DNA from: Bacteroidales bacterium | Lineage (GTDB): Bacteria; Bacteroidota; Bacteroidia; Bacteroidales; P3 | Assembly (NCBI GenBank): GCA_017962445.1 | Contig: JAGCVI010000022.1 | Location: 1 to 64,000 of the forward strand | DNA: 64,000 nucleotides | Direction of reading: 5' to 3' | Shown: one piece after another, positions 9,083 to 18,420 of the stretch | Layout: each line of letters begins with the position of its first letter | Position numbering within the stretch: the stretch's first letter is position 1 | Made by a program: the position numbers and the translations under genes | The notes under the pieces: model-generated | Database searches by the model: none | What the model saw: only the letters and a program-made list of their open reading frames with translations | What the model was told of the DNA's origin: nothing

Positions 9083-11776
9083 ATGTCAAGACAGAAAAAC
9101 TACAACACATATCGTCAGATGTTCCCTGTGTTCATCTACGAGAGTTTCCAATACGATGTGCAGCCTGACGGACTGCACATCGCTTTTTGTTTCCGTCTCA
9201 ACGATGCACTGGCTTTCCGCCCCACTGCGGTTGTGCCTGCCCGCAGCTTCCTTCATCCCGAACGGTTGTCGAAAGCGACTCTTGACACGCTGGTGTTCAA
9301 TATCGGCATGATTGAACTCATCAGCTATTGGAAGGCTTATTGTCCGCCGACGGTGGTGGTGAAGCCTTTCTCGCTGTCCGACGGGCAGATTGCATTCTGG
9401 AAGAAACTTTATTTTAACGGCCTGGGTGAGTTCTTCTACACTAACGGAATCAATGCCACACAGGACGATTTCATGACAATCCGCTGCGATTCCGACACCG
9501 CTATGCCTGTCGTGTCGCTTCAGTACGCCTCGCAGGAGGAAGACTATATCGTTCCGATTGGCGGAGGCAAGGACAGCGTCGTGACGCTCGAAATACTGAG
9601 CGACGGCGACAGAAAGCCCATGCCGCTGATCATGAATCCGCGTGGTGCGACGACACAATGCATCGAGCGCGCAGGCTATACTCTCGACGACGTCATTGTC
9701 ATCAACCGCACCATCCATCCTTTGCTGCTCGACCTCAACAAGCAGGGTGCGCTCAACGGTCATACTCCTTTCAGTGCCATGCTTGCCTTCTATTCGTTGC
9801 TGGTATCGGCAATGACTGGCAAACGCTGCCGTATAGCTCTTTCAAACGAGAACAGCGCCAACGAGGCCACCGTGCTTGGTCAGGATTCAAATGTCAACCA
9901 CCAGTACTCTAAAAGCCTTGAGTTCGAGTGCGATTTCCGCAATTATGTGTCGCGGTTCCTTTCTCCGGATTTCAACTACTATAGTTTTTTGCGTCCGCTC
10001 AGCGAGTTGCAGATAGCCATGCTCTTCTCGCGTCACGAGAAGTATTTCGATGTCTTCAAGAGCTGCAATGTGGGCAGCAAGACTGACATCTGGTGCGGTC
10101 ATTGCGCCAAATGCCTGTTCGCATACATTATCTTGTCGCCTTTCATCGAGCCGGAGCGCCTGCAGGCTATCTTCGGCAAGAATATGCTCGACGACATCTC
10201 GTTGCGTCACGAGTTCGACCAGCTGACAGGCCACGAGGATACCAAGCCTTTCGAGTGTGTCGGCACCGTCAGCGAGGTCAACAGCGCATTGTCGATGACT
10301 ATAGCCAAGTGGTATTGCGACAAGCGTCCCGCTCTGCTCGTTGACTACACTCCGCAGGTGCTATCCACACCGCTCGACTCTCTCTTCACCGAACATAACC
10401 TGCCTGCCGACGACCTTGCAAAGCTAAGTGATGCTCTTCGCAGCGGCGACTCCATTGAAAAAGTGTTCCGCTATCGTGAGCTGTTCAACCTTTTGGTTGG
10501 AAAGGAAATTCTCATTGCGGGCTACGGACGCGAAGGCAAGAGCAGTCACTCTTTGTTGCAGCGTATGTTCCCGAACCGCAAGTTTGACGTGGCTGAAAAC
10601 AACGAAGCTATTGCTGCTGCGTTGAAGGCCAAACGTTATGATATGGTGCTGAAATCCCCGGGTATACCGATGTTCTTCTTCGATGGGTTGTGCAATCCTG
10701 AAATCATCAGCTCGCAGAGCGACATCTTCTTGCAGGTTTACGGCGACCACACCGTTGGCGTAACAGGTACCAAAGGCAAGAGCACCACGACGATGGTCAT
10801 CTACGAAGCATTGAAATACAATGGTGCAAGTCATGGACAGAATGCCTTGATGGCAGGAAACATGGGTTTGCCGCTTTTCGAGATAATACCACAACTTACG
10901 GATTCTACAATCGTTGTTGCTGAATTGTCGTGTCATCAGCTCGAAGGTATTCACCGCGGACCTCATGTCGGCGTCCTGCTCAACCTTTTCCAGGAACACC
11001 TTGACCATTATCGCAGCTACGACGACTATCAGATGGCCAAGTTGCAGATAGGTCTGAAACAACGCGAGGGTGATGTCTTCTTCTATTGCTCCGAGAACGA
11101 CGACCTTGCCGCCAAGGTCAATGCATTGAATGGCAGGATCTGTTCCGAGTCGGTGTCTTATTCGGGTGCCTCAAGTGACAATCTCTTCCCCAATTCTCCT
11201 CTCAAGGGTCATCACAACATCTCCAACTGCATGGTGGCATGGATGGTGGCTCAGCGCTTCGGAATGAAGCAGGACGAGTTCGAGAAAGCTCTCAGTAACT
11301 GCCGTCCTTTGGAGCACCGTCTCGAATTTGTCGGCACTGTCAATGGCGTCACTTATTATAATGATTCCATTTCCACTATTCCGCAGGCTGCCATCGAGGG
11401 CGTGTGTGCTCTTGGCAATGTCGGCACGTTGATACTCGGCGGTTTCGACCGTGGCATCGATTATGCCCCGCTGGTCGACTTCCTGTGTCATCGCAAGGAA
11501 GGAATGGCAATCAGCAATCTCGTTTTCTTCGGCTCGGCGGGGAAACGCATGTATGATGCTTATGTGGCAGAAAACAGCGTTGAACGTCGCGAACTCTGCC
11601 ATTTCGATAGCGACTATAGCATGGAGGCTGCGGTGCGTTTTGCTGCCGAAAACACAGCACAAGGCATGGTCTGTCTTCTTTCGCCGGCGGCATCGAGCTA
11701 CGACCACTACAAGAATTTCGAATATAGAGGCAAGGACTTCAAGGAATGTGTGAATAGACTGAATGAAAGACATTGA
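9083..11776 (+). CDS. MurL-MurD fusion: UDP-MurNAc-Ala-Glu epimerase plus glutamate ligase
   Basis: A fused peptidoglycan-precursor enzyme of about 897 residues. Residues 1 to about 450 look like MurL, which in Xanthomonas epimerises the terminal L-Glu of UDP-MurNAc-L-Ala-L-Glu: VPIGGGKDSVVTLEIL near residue 157 (PP-loop-like), IALSNENSANEATV and a Cys pair in WCGHCAKC. From about residue 470 a MurD-type Mur ligase begins: LIAGYGREGKSS, the ATP loop GVTGTKGKSTTTM near 557, ELSCHQLEG, EHLDHY and YNDSISTIPQAA. Together they would add L-Glu and turn it into D-Glu. A TTG at 9071 in frame is an alternative start; the ATG at 9083 is preferred. The 3' end overlaps the M20 gene by 14 bases. Confidence 0.75.
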   Translation: MSRQKNYNTYRQMFPVFIYESFQYDVQPDGLHIAFCFRLNDALAFRPTAVVPARSFLHPERLSKATLDTLVFNIGMIELISYWKAYCPPTVVVKPFSLSDGQIAFWKKLYFNGLGEFFYTNGINATQDDFMTIRCDSDTAMPVVSLQYASQEEDYIVPIGGGKDSVVTLEILSDGDRKPMPLIMNPRGATTQCIERAGYTLDDVIVINRTIHPLLLDLNKQGALNGHTPFSAMLAFYSLLVSAMTGKRCRIALSNENSANEATVLGQDSNVNHQYSKSLEFECDFRNYVSRFLSPDFNYYSFLRPLSELQIAMLFSRHEKYFDVFKSCNVGSKTDIWCGHCAKCLFAYIILSPFIEPERLQAIFGKNMLDDISLRHEFDQLTGHEDTKPFECVGTVSEVNSALSMTIAKWYCDKRPALLVDYTPQVLSTPLDSLFTEHNLPADDLAKLSDALRSGDSIEKVFRYRELFNLLVGKEILIAGYGREGKSSHSLLQRMFPNRKFDVAENNEAIAAALKAKRYDMVLKSPGIPMFFFDGLCNPEIISSQSDIFLQVYGDHTVGVTGTKGKSTTTMVIYEALKYNGASHGQNALMAGNMGLPLFEIIPQLTDSTIVVAELSCHQLEGIHRGPHVGVLLNLFQEHLDHYRSYDDYQMAKLQIGLKQREGDVFFYCSENDDLAAKVNALNGRICSESVSYSGASSDNLFPNSPLKGHHNISNCMVAWMVAQRFGMKQDEFEKALSNCRPLEHRLEFVGTVNGVTYYNDSISTIPQAAIEGVCALGNVGTLILGGFDRGIDYAPLVDFLCHRKEGMAISNLVFFGSAGKRMYDAYVAENSVERRELCHFDSDYSMEAAVRFAAENTAQGMVCLLSPAASSYDHYKNFEYRGKDFKECVNRLNERH

Positions 11777-12860
11777 GTATTATATTGATATCCGTAAGCA
11801 ACTGCATTACCATCCCGACGTGTCGGGCCATGAACAGTTTGCACACGACGTCGTTGTGCATGAACTGCAGCGTCTGAATCCCGACGAGCTGTACGATCAT
11901 GTCGGTGGCTATGGCGTGATAGCCTATTGGAAATCAAATCTAAATGATGCTGATAAGACTGTGGCATTCCGTGCCGACATTGACGCTCTACCTATCGGCC
12001 ATCGCTGTGGACACGACGGCCACACAACCATTATGCTGCGGTTTGCCGAGCTTGTGGCATCATGCAAGGAACGTCGCTACAATGTTATGCTTGTCTTCCA
12101 GCCTGAAGAGGAGACTGGATTCGGCGCTCAGAAGATTGTCGAAAGCGGGCTGCTGCAACGCCATAATGTAAAAGTTATCTTCGGTTTACACAACCTGCCT
12201 GGTGTTCCTTTGGGTACAGTCGTTCTCAATCCCGGCACTTTCGCTGCCGCCTCCACAGGGGTTGTTTATAGCCTGAAAGGCCGCGAAACTCACGCTTCTA
12301 CGCCTGAAAAGGGGCTTAATCCTGGACTTGCCGTTGCTGAAATAATACAGCGTTTCAGCCATCTGTCTTGTCAATCATCCGAAAACCTGTCCGACTTCCG
12401 CCAATCCACTCTTGTATGCTGTAGGATAGGGGAGGAGGCTTTCGGCACTTCGGCAGGTAAGGGCGAGGTGATGTTCACCTTGCGAGCCTTCACAAACGAC
12501 TCTATGTCTCAGTTGGTTGAACAGGCTCGCTCAATTGTCAATGAGGTCTCTGCCCGTGAGGGTCTTCAACTAAATATTGAGTACATCGAGCCTTTCCGGG
12601 CTACCGAAAATACTCCTGCTTTGGTGAAACAGCTCGAAGCGGTATTCTCTCCGCAGGTTTCAACAATCGTCACGCATACCCCGTTCCGCTGGTCGGAGGA
12701 TTTTGCCGACTATCTGCAAGTCATCCCTGGTGCCTTTTTCGGCATCGGCAGTGGCGAAAGCCATCCGGAACTGCATCATCCTGACTATGTCTTTCCTGAC
12801 AGGCTCATTGAACCTGCCTCGCATTGCTTTGAATTAATAATGAATAATATAATAATATGA
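11763..12860 (+). CDS. M20 family metallo-amidohydrolase
   Basis: A 365-residue peptidase/amidohydrolase of the M20D group, which removes acyl or amino-acid groups from N-substituted amino acids using one or two zinc or manganese ions. Metal-site motifs are visible: FRADIDALP, CGHDGH, FQPEEETGFGA (catalytic and metal Glu) and GLHNLPG, followed by a dimerisation lid with ETHASTPEKGLNP. The segment between DALPI and CGHDGH is much shorter than usual for the family. It overlaps the upstream MurL-MurD gene by 14 bases and the C69 peptidase gene by 4 bases (ATGA), which points to a tightly coupled operon possibly concerned with cell-wall peptides. No signal peptide, so cytoplasmic. Confidence 0.85.
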   Translation: MKDIEYYIDIRKQLHYHPDVSGHEQFAHDVVVHELQRLNPDELYDHVGGYGVIAYWKSNLNDADKTVAFRADIDALPIGHRCGHDGHTTIMLRFAELVASCKERRYNVMLVFQPEEETGFGAQKIVESGLLQRHNVKVIFGLHNLPGVPLGTVVLNPGTFAAASTGVVYSLKGRETHASTPEKGLNPGLAVAEIIQRFSHLSCQSSENLSDFRQSTLVCCRIGEEAFGTSAGKGEVMFTLRAFTNDSMSQLVEQARSIVNEVSAREGLQLNIEYIEPFRATENTPALVKQLEAVFSPQVSTIVTHTPFRWSEDFADYLQVIPGAFFGIGSGESHPELHHPDYVFPDRLIEPASHCFELIMNNIII

Positions 12861-14473
12861 AAAAAGTCTTTATCCTTTTGACAGCCGTGTTGTGCGTTGC
12901 CTCGTTGAAGGCGCAGACACAGGACGATAAATACAATTCGCAGATTGTCGACGGCCAGTCGTGTACATCTATTATGGTCGGCAAGAGTGCCTCTACCGAC
13001 GGTTCTGTTATCACCTCTCACACTTGTGATGGCCGTTACCGCACTTGGATGGCTGTGGAACCGGCTCAGGACCACAAACGCGGCTCGGTACATACCGTCT
13101 TGCGTGGCACCATGCACACAGCCCATCGCGACGACACTACCGGTGTCCGTGTCATGGGTACCATTCCGCAAGTGGCTCACACCTACGCTTACCTCAACAC
13201 AGCCTATCCCTGTCTGAATGAGAAACAGCTCGCCATCGGCGAAACCACTTTCGGCGGCCCCGACACTCTCGTCAACGAGAAGGGTATGTTCACCATCGAG
13301 GAGCTGGAGCGTGTCGCCCTCATGCGTTGCGACAATGCCCGCGATGCCGTGCGGCTTATCGGTCAGCTTGTGAAGACCTATGGCTATGGCGACGGCGGTG
13401 AGTGCATCACTATTGCCGACAAGAATGAGGTCTGGCAAATGGAAATCCTTGGCGAAGGCCCCGACAAGATTGGCGGCGTATGGGCTGCACAGCGTGTGCC
13501 CGACTATCATGTGGCCGTCAGTGCCAACATCCCGCGCATCGGTCGTCTGCAACGTGACAACCCTGATTATTTCATGTGTTCCGACAATATTGAGAAAGTG
13601 GCCCGCAAGTACAACCTTTGGGACGGCAAAAGCGAGTTCGTTTTCTGGAAGGCTTTCAACGCCTCCTATGCTAACGGCAAGAATTTCCGCGAACGCGAGT
13701 TCTTTATCCTCAACTCCTTGGCTCCGTCGCTTGGACTCTCTATGGATATGGACGAACTTCCTTTCTCTGTCAAGCCTGACCAGAATGTCGATGTTACCGA
13801 CGTTATGGAACTCCTTCGCTCCACCTACGAAGGCACCGATATGGATATGTGCCGCAATGTGAAGGCTGTAGTTACCCGTGGCGGTGTCGTCGACACCATC
13901 ATCAGCCCTGTTGCCAACCCCTGGATGGGCGGCAATATGCAGAGCACTCTCAACTACCTCAACCCCGGTACCGTTGAATTCAAGCGTACCGTCAGCGTCG
14001 CATGGTGCTCCTATTCGTTTGTTGCTCAGCTTCGCGACTGGCTTCCTGACGCCGTAGGCGGTGTCTGCTGGATTGCTGTCGACAACCCTGGCCAGAGCCC
14101 GCGCGTGCCTGTCTTCTGTGGCACCACACGCCTGCCAAAGGCTTACAGCATCTGCGGTCATAAGGCCTACAACGAGGATGCCGTCCTCTGGCAGTTCCGC
14201 AAGGCCAACAAGCTGGCTACCGTCGCTTGGCAGCGCACCAAGTCTGGCATGATGAAAGAGGTCCTGAACCAGGAAAAGAAAGCCATCGACGGTCTGAAAG
14301 ACCTTGAACGCACTGTGAAGGCTTATTCTGATCGCGAGGATGTCAACTACAATCCCAAGGCTCAGATCTCTAGCCTGCTCAACGACTATACTTTCCGCGT
14401 CTACGACAACGCCGCCTACGCCTGGAAACAGCTCGAGACTAAGTTCTGGCAGATGTTTGGCATGGGATTCTGA
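12857..14473 (+). CDS. C69 family dipeptidase
   Basis: A 538-residue peptidase of the C69 (PepD) family, N-terminal-nucleophile hydrolases that cleave dipeptides. A cleavable signal peptide ends around ASLKAQ (residue 20), so the enzyme is exported. The nucleophile is expected to be Cys36 in GQSCTSIMVG, the usual position after a short pro-segment. Other family landmarks are TDGSVITSHTCDGRYRTW, the glycine-rich GDGGECITIADKNEVW and EREFFILN. Length is within the family range. The start overlaps the M20 stop by 4 bases. A short run of about 70 bases separates it from the acyltransferase gene. Confidence 0.88.
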   Translation: MKKVFILLTAVLCVASLKAQTQDDKYNSQIVDGQSCTSIMVGKSASTDGSVITSHTCDGRYRTWMAVEPAQDHKRGSVHTVLRGTMHTAHRDDTTGVRVMGTIPQVAHTYAYLNTAYPCLNEKQLAIGETTFGGPDTLVNEKGMFTIEELERVALMRCDNARDAVRLIGQLVKTYGYGDGGECITIADKNEVWQMEILGEGPDKIGGVWAAQRVPDYHVAVSANIPRIGRLQRDNPDYFMCSDNIEKVARKYNLWDGKSEFVFWKAFNASYANGKNFREREFFILNSLAPSLGLSMDMDELPFSVKPDQNVDVTDVMELLRSTYEGTDMDMCRNVKAVVTRGGVVDTIISPVANPWMGGNMQSTLNYLNPGTVEFKRTVSVAWCSYSFVAQLRDWLPDAVGGVCWIAVDNPGQSPRVPVFCGTTRLPKAYSICGHKAYNEDAVLWQFRKANKLATVAWQRTKSGMMKEVLNQEKKAIDGLKDLERTVKAYSDREDVNYNPKAQISSLLNDYTFRVYDNAAYAWKQLETKFWQMFGMGF

Positions 14474-14541
14474 TAGGCATCTCCCTTGGCGTTTTTGCCC
14501 TGTTTTTTCAGCCCGCAGCCCGGTATTAATGTTTGAAAAAA

Positions 14542-15669
14542 ATGGAAATGATGTCTGAGCGAAAACATTGGATCGACAACCTGCGTTGGGTGACAGTCCT
14601 GTCTGTGCTGTTGTACCATGTAATCTATTTCTTCAACAACAAGGATGTGTTTGGCGGCGTCGGCGGTTTCGGCAACGGACCACAGTACCAGGACCTGCTG
14701 ATGTATATCCTCTATCCATGGTTCATGCCTCTGCTGTTCCTTTTGGCCGGTGTCAGCGCCCGTTATTCGCTTGGCCGCCAAAGTGCAGGGAAATGGTTCA
14801 GGTCCCGTACTCGCAAACTCTTGGTGCCTGCCACCATTGGTCTTTTTGTGTTCCACTGGATGACAGGCTATTTCAACACTCATGTGGGCCATACTGATGT
14901 CCTGGCCGGTGTCCCGCAGCCTGTCAAGTTTTTTATCTGGTCATTCAGCGGCATAGGCCCCCTGTGGTTTATCCAGGATTTGTGGCTATTCTCACTCATT
15001 CTGTTGCTTGTTCGCAAGCTGCAGTGCAAACGATGCACCGCTCACAGCTCTCTTTTCGGTTCCAAATACTCGATTCTTTTCATTGTCTCACTGGGAATCC
15101 TCTTCTGGCTCGGTGAGCAAACCCTTATTTTCAATCCCCGTGCTGAGTCCGCCGATGGCCTGTACAACCTTTACAAGCCTCTCTTCTATCTGGTGCCTTT
15201 CCTGTTGGGCTACTTTGTCTTCTGGCGTGACGATGTGCAGGAACAGGTCGCAAAAGCCTGGATTCCGTTGATGGCTTGTGCCGTCGTTTCGGGAACAGCC
15301 CTCATCCTCACCACCTTCGGTCAGAACAACACCTCTCCGCAGTACCTCGCCAGTCCACTCAACAATGTCTACGGCTGGTTCATGTGTCTCGCCATGATCG
15401 GCTGCTTCAAGGTTCGTTTCGACTGCACTGGCCGTTTCGCCGCCTATATGACTCGCTCCAGTTTCGGTATCTATATTGTACATTATCTCGTCATCGCAAG
15501 TTTCGGATACATGATGAAATTCTACACCAGCCTCATGCCCGTGGTCATCTATCTTATCCTCATCGATGCCGTGTTCATCCTCTCGCCGTTGCTCTACGAG
15601 CTTTTGCGACGCATACCCTTTGTCCGCTGGTGTGTTTTTGGTGAAAAGAAAAACAAAGTCAGTAAATGA
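14542..15669 (+). CDS. Acyltransferase 3 family membrane protein
   Basis: A polytopic membrane protein of about 375 residues in the acyltransferase-3 (OafA/YrhL-like) family, which usually O-acylates cell-surface sugars. The N-terminus RKHWIDNLRWVTVLSVLLYH carries the family's Asp-x-x-Arg and His pattern, and about ten hydrophobic segments follow, ending in the basic tail GEKKNKVSK. The upstream in-frame TTG at 14533 is less likely than ATG at 14542 (ATG codons at 14548 and 14551 are also possible). It overlaps the following GNAT gene by 4 bases, so the two are translated together. Confidence 0.82.
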   Translation: MEMMSERKHWIDNLRWVTVLSVLLYHVIYFFNNKDVFGGVGGFGNGPQYQDLLMYILYPWFMPLLFLLAGVSARYSLGRQSAGKWFRSRTRKLLVPATIGLFVFHWMTGYFNTHVGHTDVLAGVPQPVKFFIWSFSGIGPLWFIQDLWLFSLILLLVRKLQCKRCTAHSSLFGSKYSILFIVSLGILFWLGEQTLIFNPRAESADGLYNLYKPLFYLVPFLLGYFVFWRDDVQEQVAKAWIPLMACAVVSGTALILTTFGQNNTSPQYLASPLNNVYGWFMCLAMIGCFKVRFDCTGRFAAYMTRSSFGIYIVHYLVIASFGYMMKFYTSLMPVVIYLILIDAVFILSPLLYELLRRIPFVRWCVFGEKKNKVSK

Positions 15670-16295
15670 ATATCAGAATAGAAGAACCCAAGGACTTCCG
15701 TGAGGTGGAAAACCTCACGCGCGAAGCATTTTGGAACATATATCGTCCCGGATGTACCGAGCATTATGTGCTCAACCAATATAGAAACAACCCCGATTTC
15801 ATTCCCGAATTGGATCTTGTTATGGAAGAGGACGACCGTATTATCGGCCATGTGATGTTCTCCAAGGCCATCATTATTCTCGACGACAAGACCCCTTTTC
15901 CCTCCTGGACCTTCGGCCCCATAAGCATACACCCGGACTATAAGCGCAATGTCTATGGACTCAAACTCTTGAACTATGCCCTTGGAAAAGCCAAAACGCT
16001 GGGTGTCGGCCTGCTCCAGATGGAGGGCAACATCGACTTTTATCGTCATGCAGGTTTTGACCTCGCCAGCAAGCTCCGCATCCACTATCATCAAATGCCG
16101 GACGATGAGGCCACCTTCTTCCTCGCGCAGGAACTCATTCCCGGATATTGGGGCGACCGCGAGGGTACCTACACCCCGCCTAATGGTTATTTCGTCGCCG
16201 ACAACAATCCCGAAGCCTTCGAGGCTTACGAGGCCTCTTTCCCGAAGAAAGAAAAACTACGTCTGCCGGGACAGTTAAATTTCGAAGATTGTTGA
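15666..16295 (+). CDS. GNAT family N-acetyltransferase
   Basis: A 209-residue acetyltransferase-fold protein. The N-terminus MNIRIEEPKDFREVENLTREAF is a typical GNAT beginning, GPISIHPDYKRNVYGLKLLNYAL contains the acetyl-CoA-binding strand-helix (with the usual Q/RxxGxG loop degenerate, RNVYG), and EGNIDFYRHAGF is the C-terminal motif. The substrate is unknown. A C-terminal 50-residue extension (from FLAQELIPGYWG) is common in a Bacteroidota and Clostridia subgroup. Coupled to the acyltransferase gene by an ATGA overlap. Confidence 0.82.
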   Translation: MNIRIEEPKDFREVENLTREAFWNIYRPGCTEHYVLNQYRNNPDFIPELDLVMEEDDRIIGHVMFSKAIIILDDKTPFPSWTFGPISIHPDYKRNVYGLKLLNYALGKAKTLGVGLLQMEGNIDFYRHAGFDLASKLRIHYHQMPDDEATFFLAQELIPGYWGDREGTYTPPNGYFVADNNPEAFEAYEASFPKKEKLRLPGQLNFEDC

Positions 16296-16391
16296 AAAAC
16301 CGTTAAGTTCCAGAAGCATCCCCAGGAAAAGCAAATCATCGCGTTAATGGCTGTGCTTGCTATTGGTTACAATTAAAAAACTGTATTGTAA

Positions 16392-16871
16392 ATGAATAAA
16401 ATAAAAGAGATACTCGGATACCTGTTGGGCGGAGTCCTTTTCGTGGGACTGATGCCTGCCATCATGTGGCTGGCTTCCGGCATGCCGCCTATAGAGCATA
16501 TCGGAGCCCTCAGGGCCTCCATCACCGGTGTGCTGATGCTCGGCGGACTTGCGCTGAGCATCTATACCATCGTCTATATGAAGCGTCGCGGAAAGGGCAA
16601 CCCCATGGATGCCTTCGGCCACGAGTTGGCTCCCCGCACCAGCCACCTCATGACATGCGGCCCTTACCGTCTGAACCGCAACCCCATGCTCACAGGCACA
16701 CTGGCTTACCTCGCCGGTGTGGTGGTCTGGCTATTCACCTGGCAGGCAGCGGCGGTATGGGTGCTCTTCTTCGTTGTCATGTTCTTCCAGGTAGTCAGCG
16801 AGGAGCGTCGCCTGAAGCGCGATTTCGGCGACGAATATGAAGCCTACTGCAGACATACCAGAAGATTTTAG
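16392..16871 (+). CDS. Isoprenylcysteine methyltransferase-like membrane protein
   Basis: A 159-residue protein with four or five membrane segments, similar to the ICMT/phospholipid-methyltransferase group. The diagnostic C-terminal half is present: LMTCGPYRLNRNPMLTG, a hydrophobic helix, then EERRLKRDFGDEYEAYCRHTRRF, where the family keeps Arg-Asn-Pro and the E-E-x-x-L...F-G-x-E-Y pattern for SAM binding. Likely a SAM-dependent membrane methyltransferase; substrate unknown. The gap upstream (16296-16391) is short and no terminator was seen. Its stop is one base from the next ATG. Confidence 0.8.
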   Translation: MNKIKEILGYLLGGVLFVGLMPAIMWLASGMPPIEHIGALRASITGVLMLGGLALSIYTIVYMKRRGKGNPMDAFGHELAPRTSHLMTCGPYRLNRNPMLTGTLAYLAGVVVWLFTWQAAAVWVLFFVVMFFQVVSEERRLKRDFGDEYEAYCRHTRRF

Positions 16872-16872
16872 A

Positions 16873-17403
16873 ATGGAAACAAAAAGAATATTGTTGCGCC
16901 CCTGGTGCGAAGACGACGCGCCAACGCTTTTCAAATATGCCAGCGACCCCGAGGTGGGGCCGTGTGCCGGCTGGCCGCCTCACAAGTCGCAGGACGAGAG
17001 CCGCCAAATCATCCGCACCCTGTTCGGCGGCGAAGGGATGTGGGCCGTGGTATGGAAAGAGACCAACGAGGCCATCGGTTGCGTCGGTTACCTCAATCCC
17101 TCGAACTCTAATCTCAATATCACTGACGGACAGTGCGAGGTGGGCTATTGGATTGCCCGACCCTATTGGGATATGGGCATCTGCACCGAGGCTATGCGCT
17201 TGGTTGTCGGCCATTGCTTCCGCGTGAAAGGCTTCACATCTCTTTGGGCCAGCTACTTCCCCGAGAACCCCGCTTCAGGTCGCGTATTGGAGAAATGCGG
17301 TTTCACCGACACCGGCAGGCAAACCATCTGTCCAAATCTCGCCGTCGGCTCCGACCGCCCCGTAAAAATCATGAAACTGGATAAAGAACAATATTGTTTC
17401 TAA
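16873..17403 (+). CDS. GNAT acetyltransferase, RimJ/RimL-like
   Basis: A 176-residue acetyltransferase. METKRILLRPWCEDDAPTLF is the standard start of the RimJ/RimL-type GNAT group; CEVGYWIARPYWDMGICTEA holds the acetyl-CoA loop, and LWASYFPENPASGRVLEKCGF is the conserved end. The open frame extends to an upstream ATG at 16837 inside the preceding gene, but the ATG at 16873, right after the previous stop, gives the canonical N-terminus and is chosen. Members acetylate protein N-termini or small molecules; the target is not known. Confidence 0.82.
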   Translation: METKRILLRPWCEDDAPTLFKYASDPEVGPCAGWPPHKSQDESRQIIRTLFGGEGMWAVVWKETNEAIGCVGYLNPSNSNLNITDGQCEVGYWIARPYWDMGICTEAMRLVVGHCFRVKGFTSLWASYFPENPASGRVLEKCGFTDTGRQTICPNLAVGSDRPVKIMKLDKEQYCF

Positions 17404-17411
17404 AAAATCAA

Positions 17412-17452
17412 GGGGAGTCAAAAGGACATTTTCACTGTTCCTATGACTCCCC
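17412..17452. terminator. Hairpin between convergent genes
   Basis: GGGGAGTCA at 17412-17420 pairs perfectly with TGACTCCCC at 17444-17452 around a 23-base loop that has some further pairing. It lies between the rightward acetyltransferase gene and the leftward lipoprotein gene. There is no clean T-run, so efficiency is uncertain. Confidence 0.5.
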
Positions 17453-17494
17453 TCGGTATTTCTTGGATTTCTCTCCAGTCACCCTATCAACATA

Positions 17495-18103
17495 TCAACT
17501 CTTGTTGCCCGTCTTTTTCTCTACCTTGATGTAGTTGGGCATCGGCACCTGCACACCGCCAACGTTCAGCGACGGCTTGATGCGGAGACCTACCTTTGAT
17601 GAGGTGCCGTCACTCTTGAAACTGTTAACGAAGTTCTTCAGCGAGTTCAGACCGTCTTTGCTGAACATGCTGTACAGGTCGGTGTTCACTCCAAGTGGCA
17701 CCGTCGTTGTCTGCTGTTTCGTGATGGTGTAGTTCTTTGCGCTGTTGCCCTGTGCAAACTGGCTGCCATCGATGTCCAGAATCCAGTCCATCGCCGTCAA
17801 TGCTGCGTTCTGCGTCGTCGGGTTTTTGACGTCTATGTTGACATTCATAGCCATCGGCACCTGCTTGCTCAGCAGCGCCGTCGAGAGCTTCAGCACATCC
17901 GTGGCGCCGATGTTGCCGTTCGTGATGTCCTTCACGTTCACTCCCGCAATGTTCAGGTTGCTAACATTCTTCAATGAATACTCGCAATTTGCCAGGTTCG
18001 CCAACCCTGACAGCTGGCTTCCAAGACCCTGCAGCATGGTGCATGCCGAAAGCGACAGGCAGGCTGCAGCGATTACAAAGACGTTTATTATCCTTTTCTT
18101 CAT
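17495..18103 (-). CDS. LEA14-like (WHy-type) lipoprotein
   Basis: A lipoprotein of about 202 residues. The start MKKRIINVF at 18103 puts the lipobox SLSAC around residue 20; the frame extends 13 codons further upstream, but that would bury the signal peptide. The body has an LEA-2/WHy-like pattern: repeated beta strands around NLNIAGVNVKDI, PMAMNVNIDVKNPTTQNAALTAM, and a C-terminal VGLRIKPSLNVGGVQVPMPNYIKV. Such domains are found in Bacteroidota lipoproteins of unknown function. A perfect promoter lies upstream on the minus strand. Confidence 0.72.
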   Translation of the reverse strand: MKKRIINVFVIAAACLSLSACTMLQGLGSQLSGLANLANCEYSLKNVSNLNIAGVNVKDITNGNIGATDVLKLSTALLSKQVPMAMNVNIDVKNPTTQNAALTAMDWILDIDGSQFAQGNSAKNYTITKQQTTTVPLGVNTDLYSMFSKDGLNSLKNFVNSFKSDGTSSKVGLRIKPSLNVGGVQVPMPNYIKVEKKTGNKS

Positions 18104-18139
18104 GATGTTATGATTTTTGTTATTCATTCTTTTGTCTTG

Positions 18140-18170
18140 CAAAAATAATTCTTTTTATTTTAATTGCAAA
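18140..18170 (-). promoter_or_regulatory. Bacteroidota-type promoter for the LEA14-like gene
   Basis: On the minus strand TTTG (complement of 18167-18170), 19 bp, then TATTTTTG (complement of 18140-18147), about 35 bases before the lipoprotein ATG. Exact match to TTTG-N19-TAnnTTTG. Confidence 0.75.
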
Positions 18171-18298
18171 GACTTTTGTGAATAATTATGAAAATTAAAA
18201 AAAGTATTACTTCGTAGTTGTTGCTCGAAAAATTATTTTGGATGGATAAATACATTTCTCTCAAAACTGTTTAAAAGCAATGCTGTAGACGCTTTTTT

Positions 18299-18329
18299 TT
18301 TGGAGAAATCAAAAAAATGATTATTTTTG
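18299..18329 (+). promoter_or_regulatory. Bacteroidota-type promoter for glnS
   Basis: TTTG at 18299-18302, 19 bp, TATTTTTG at 18322-18329, giving a start near 18336 and a leader of about 85 bases. The leader contains an 8-bp hairpin (AGATGCAT at 18376-18383 with ATGCATCT at 18389-18396) 25 bases before the start codon. Confidence 0.72.
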
Positions 18330-18420
18330 TATCGCCGAACGATTTTGTTCGCATTTAGTAATTAATTATAAATCAAGATGCATGCGAGATGCATCTGATA
18401 TATTGTATATATAAATAATA

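Noticed and set aside
12785..14161. A 458-codon minus-strand frame opposite the C69 peptidase gene
   Set aside because: Shadow of the dipeptidase; no family motif or signal.
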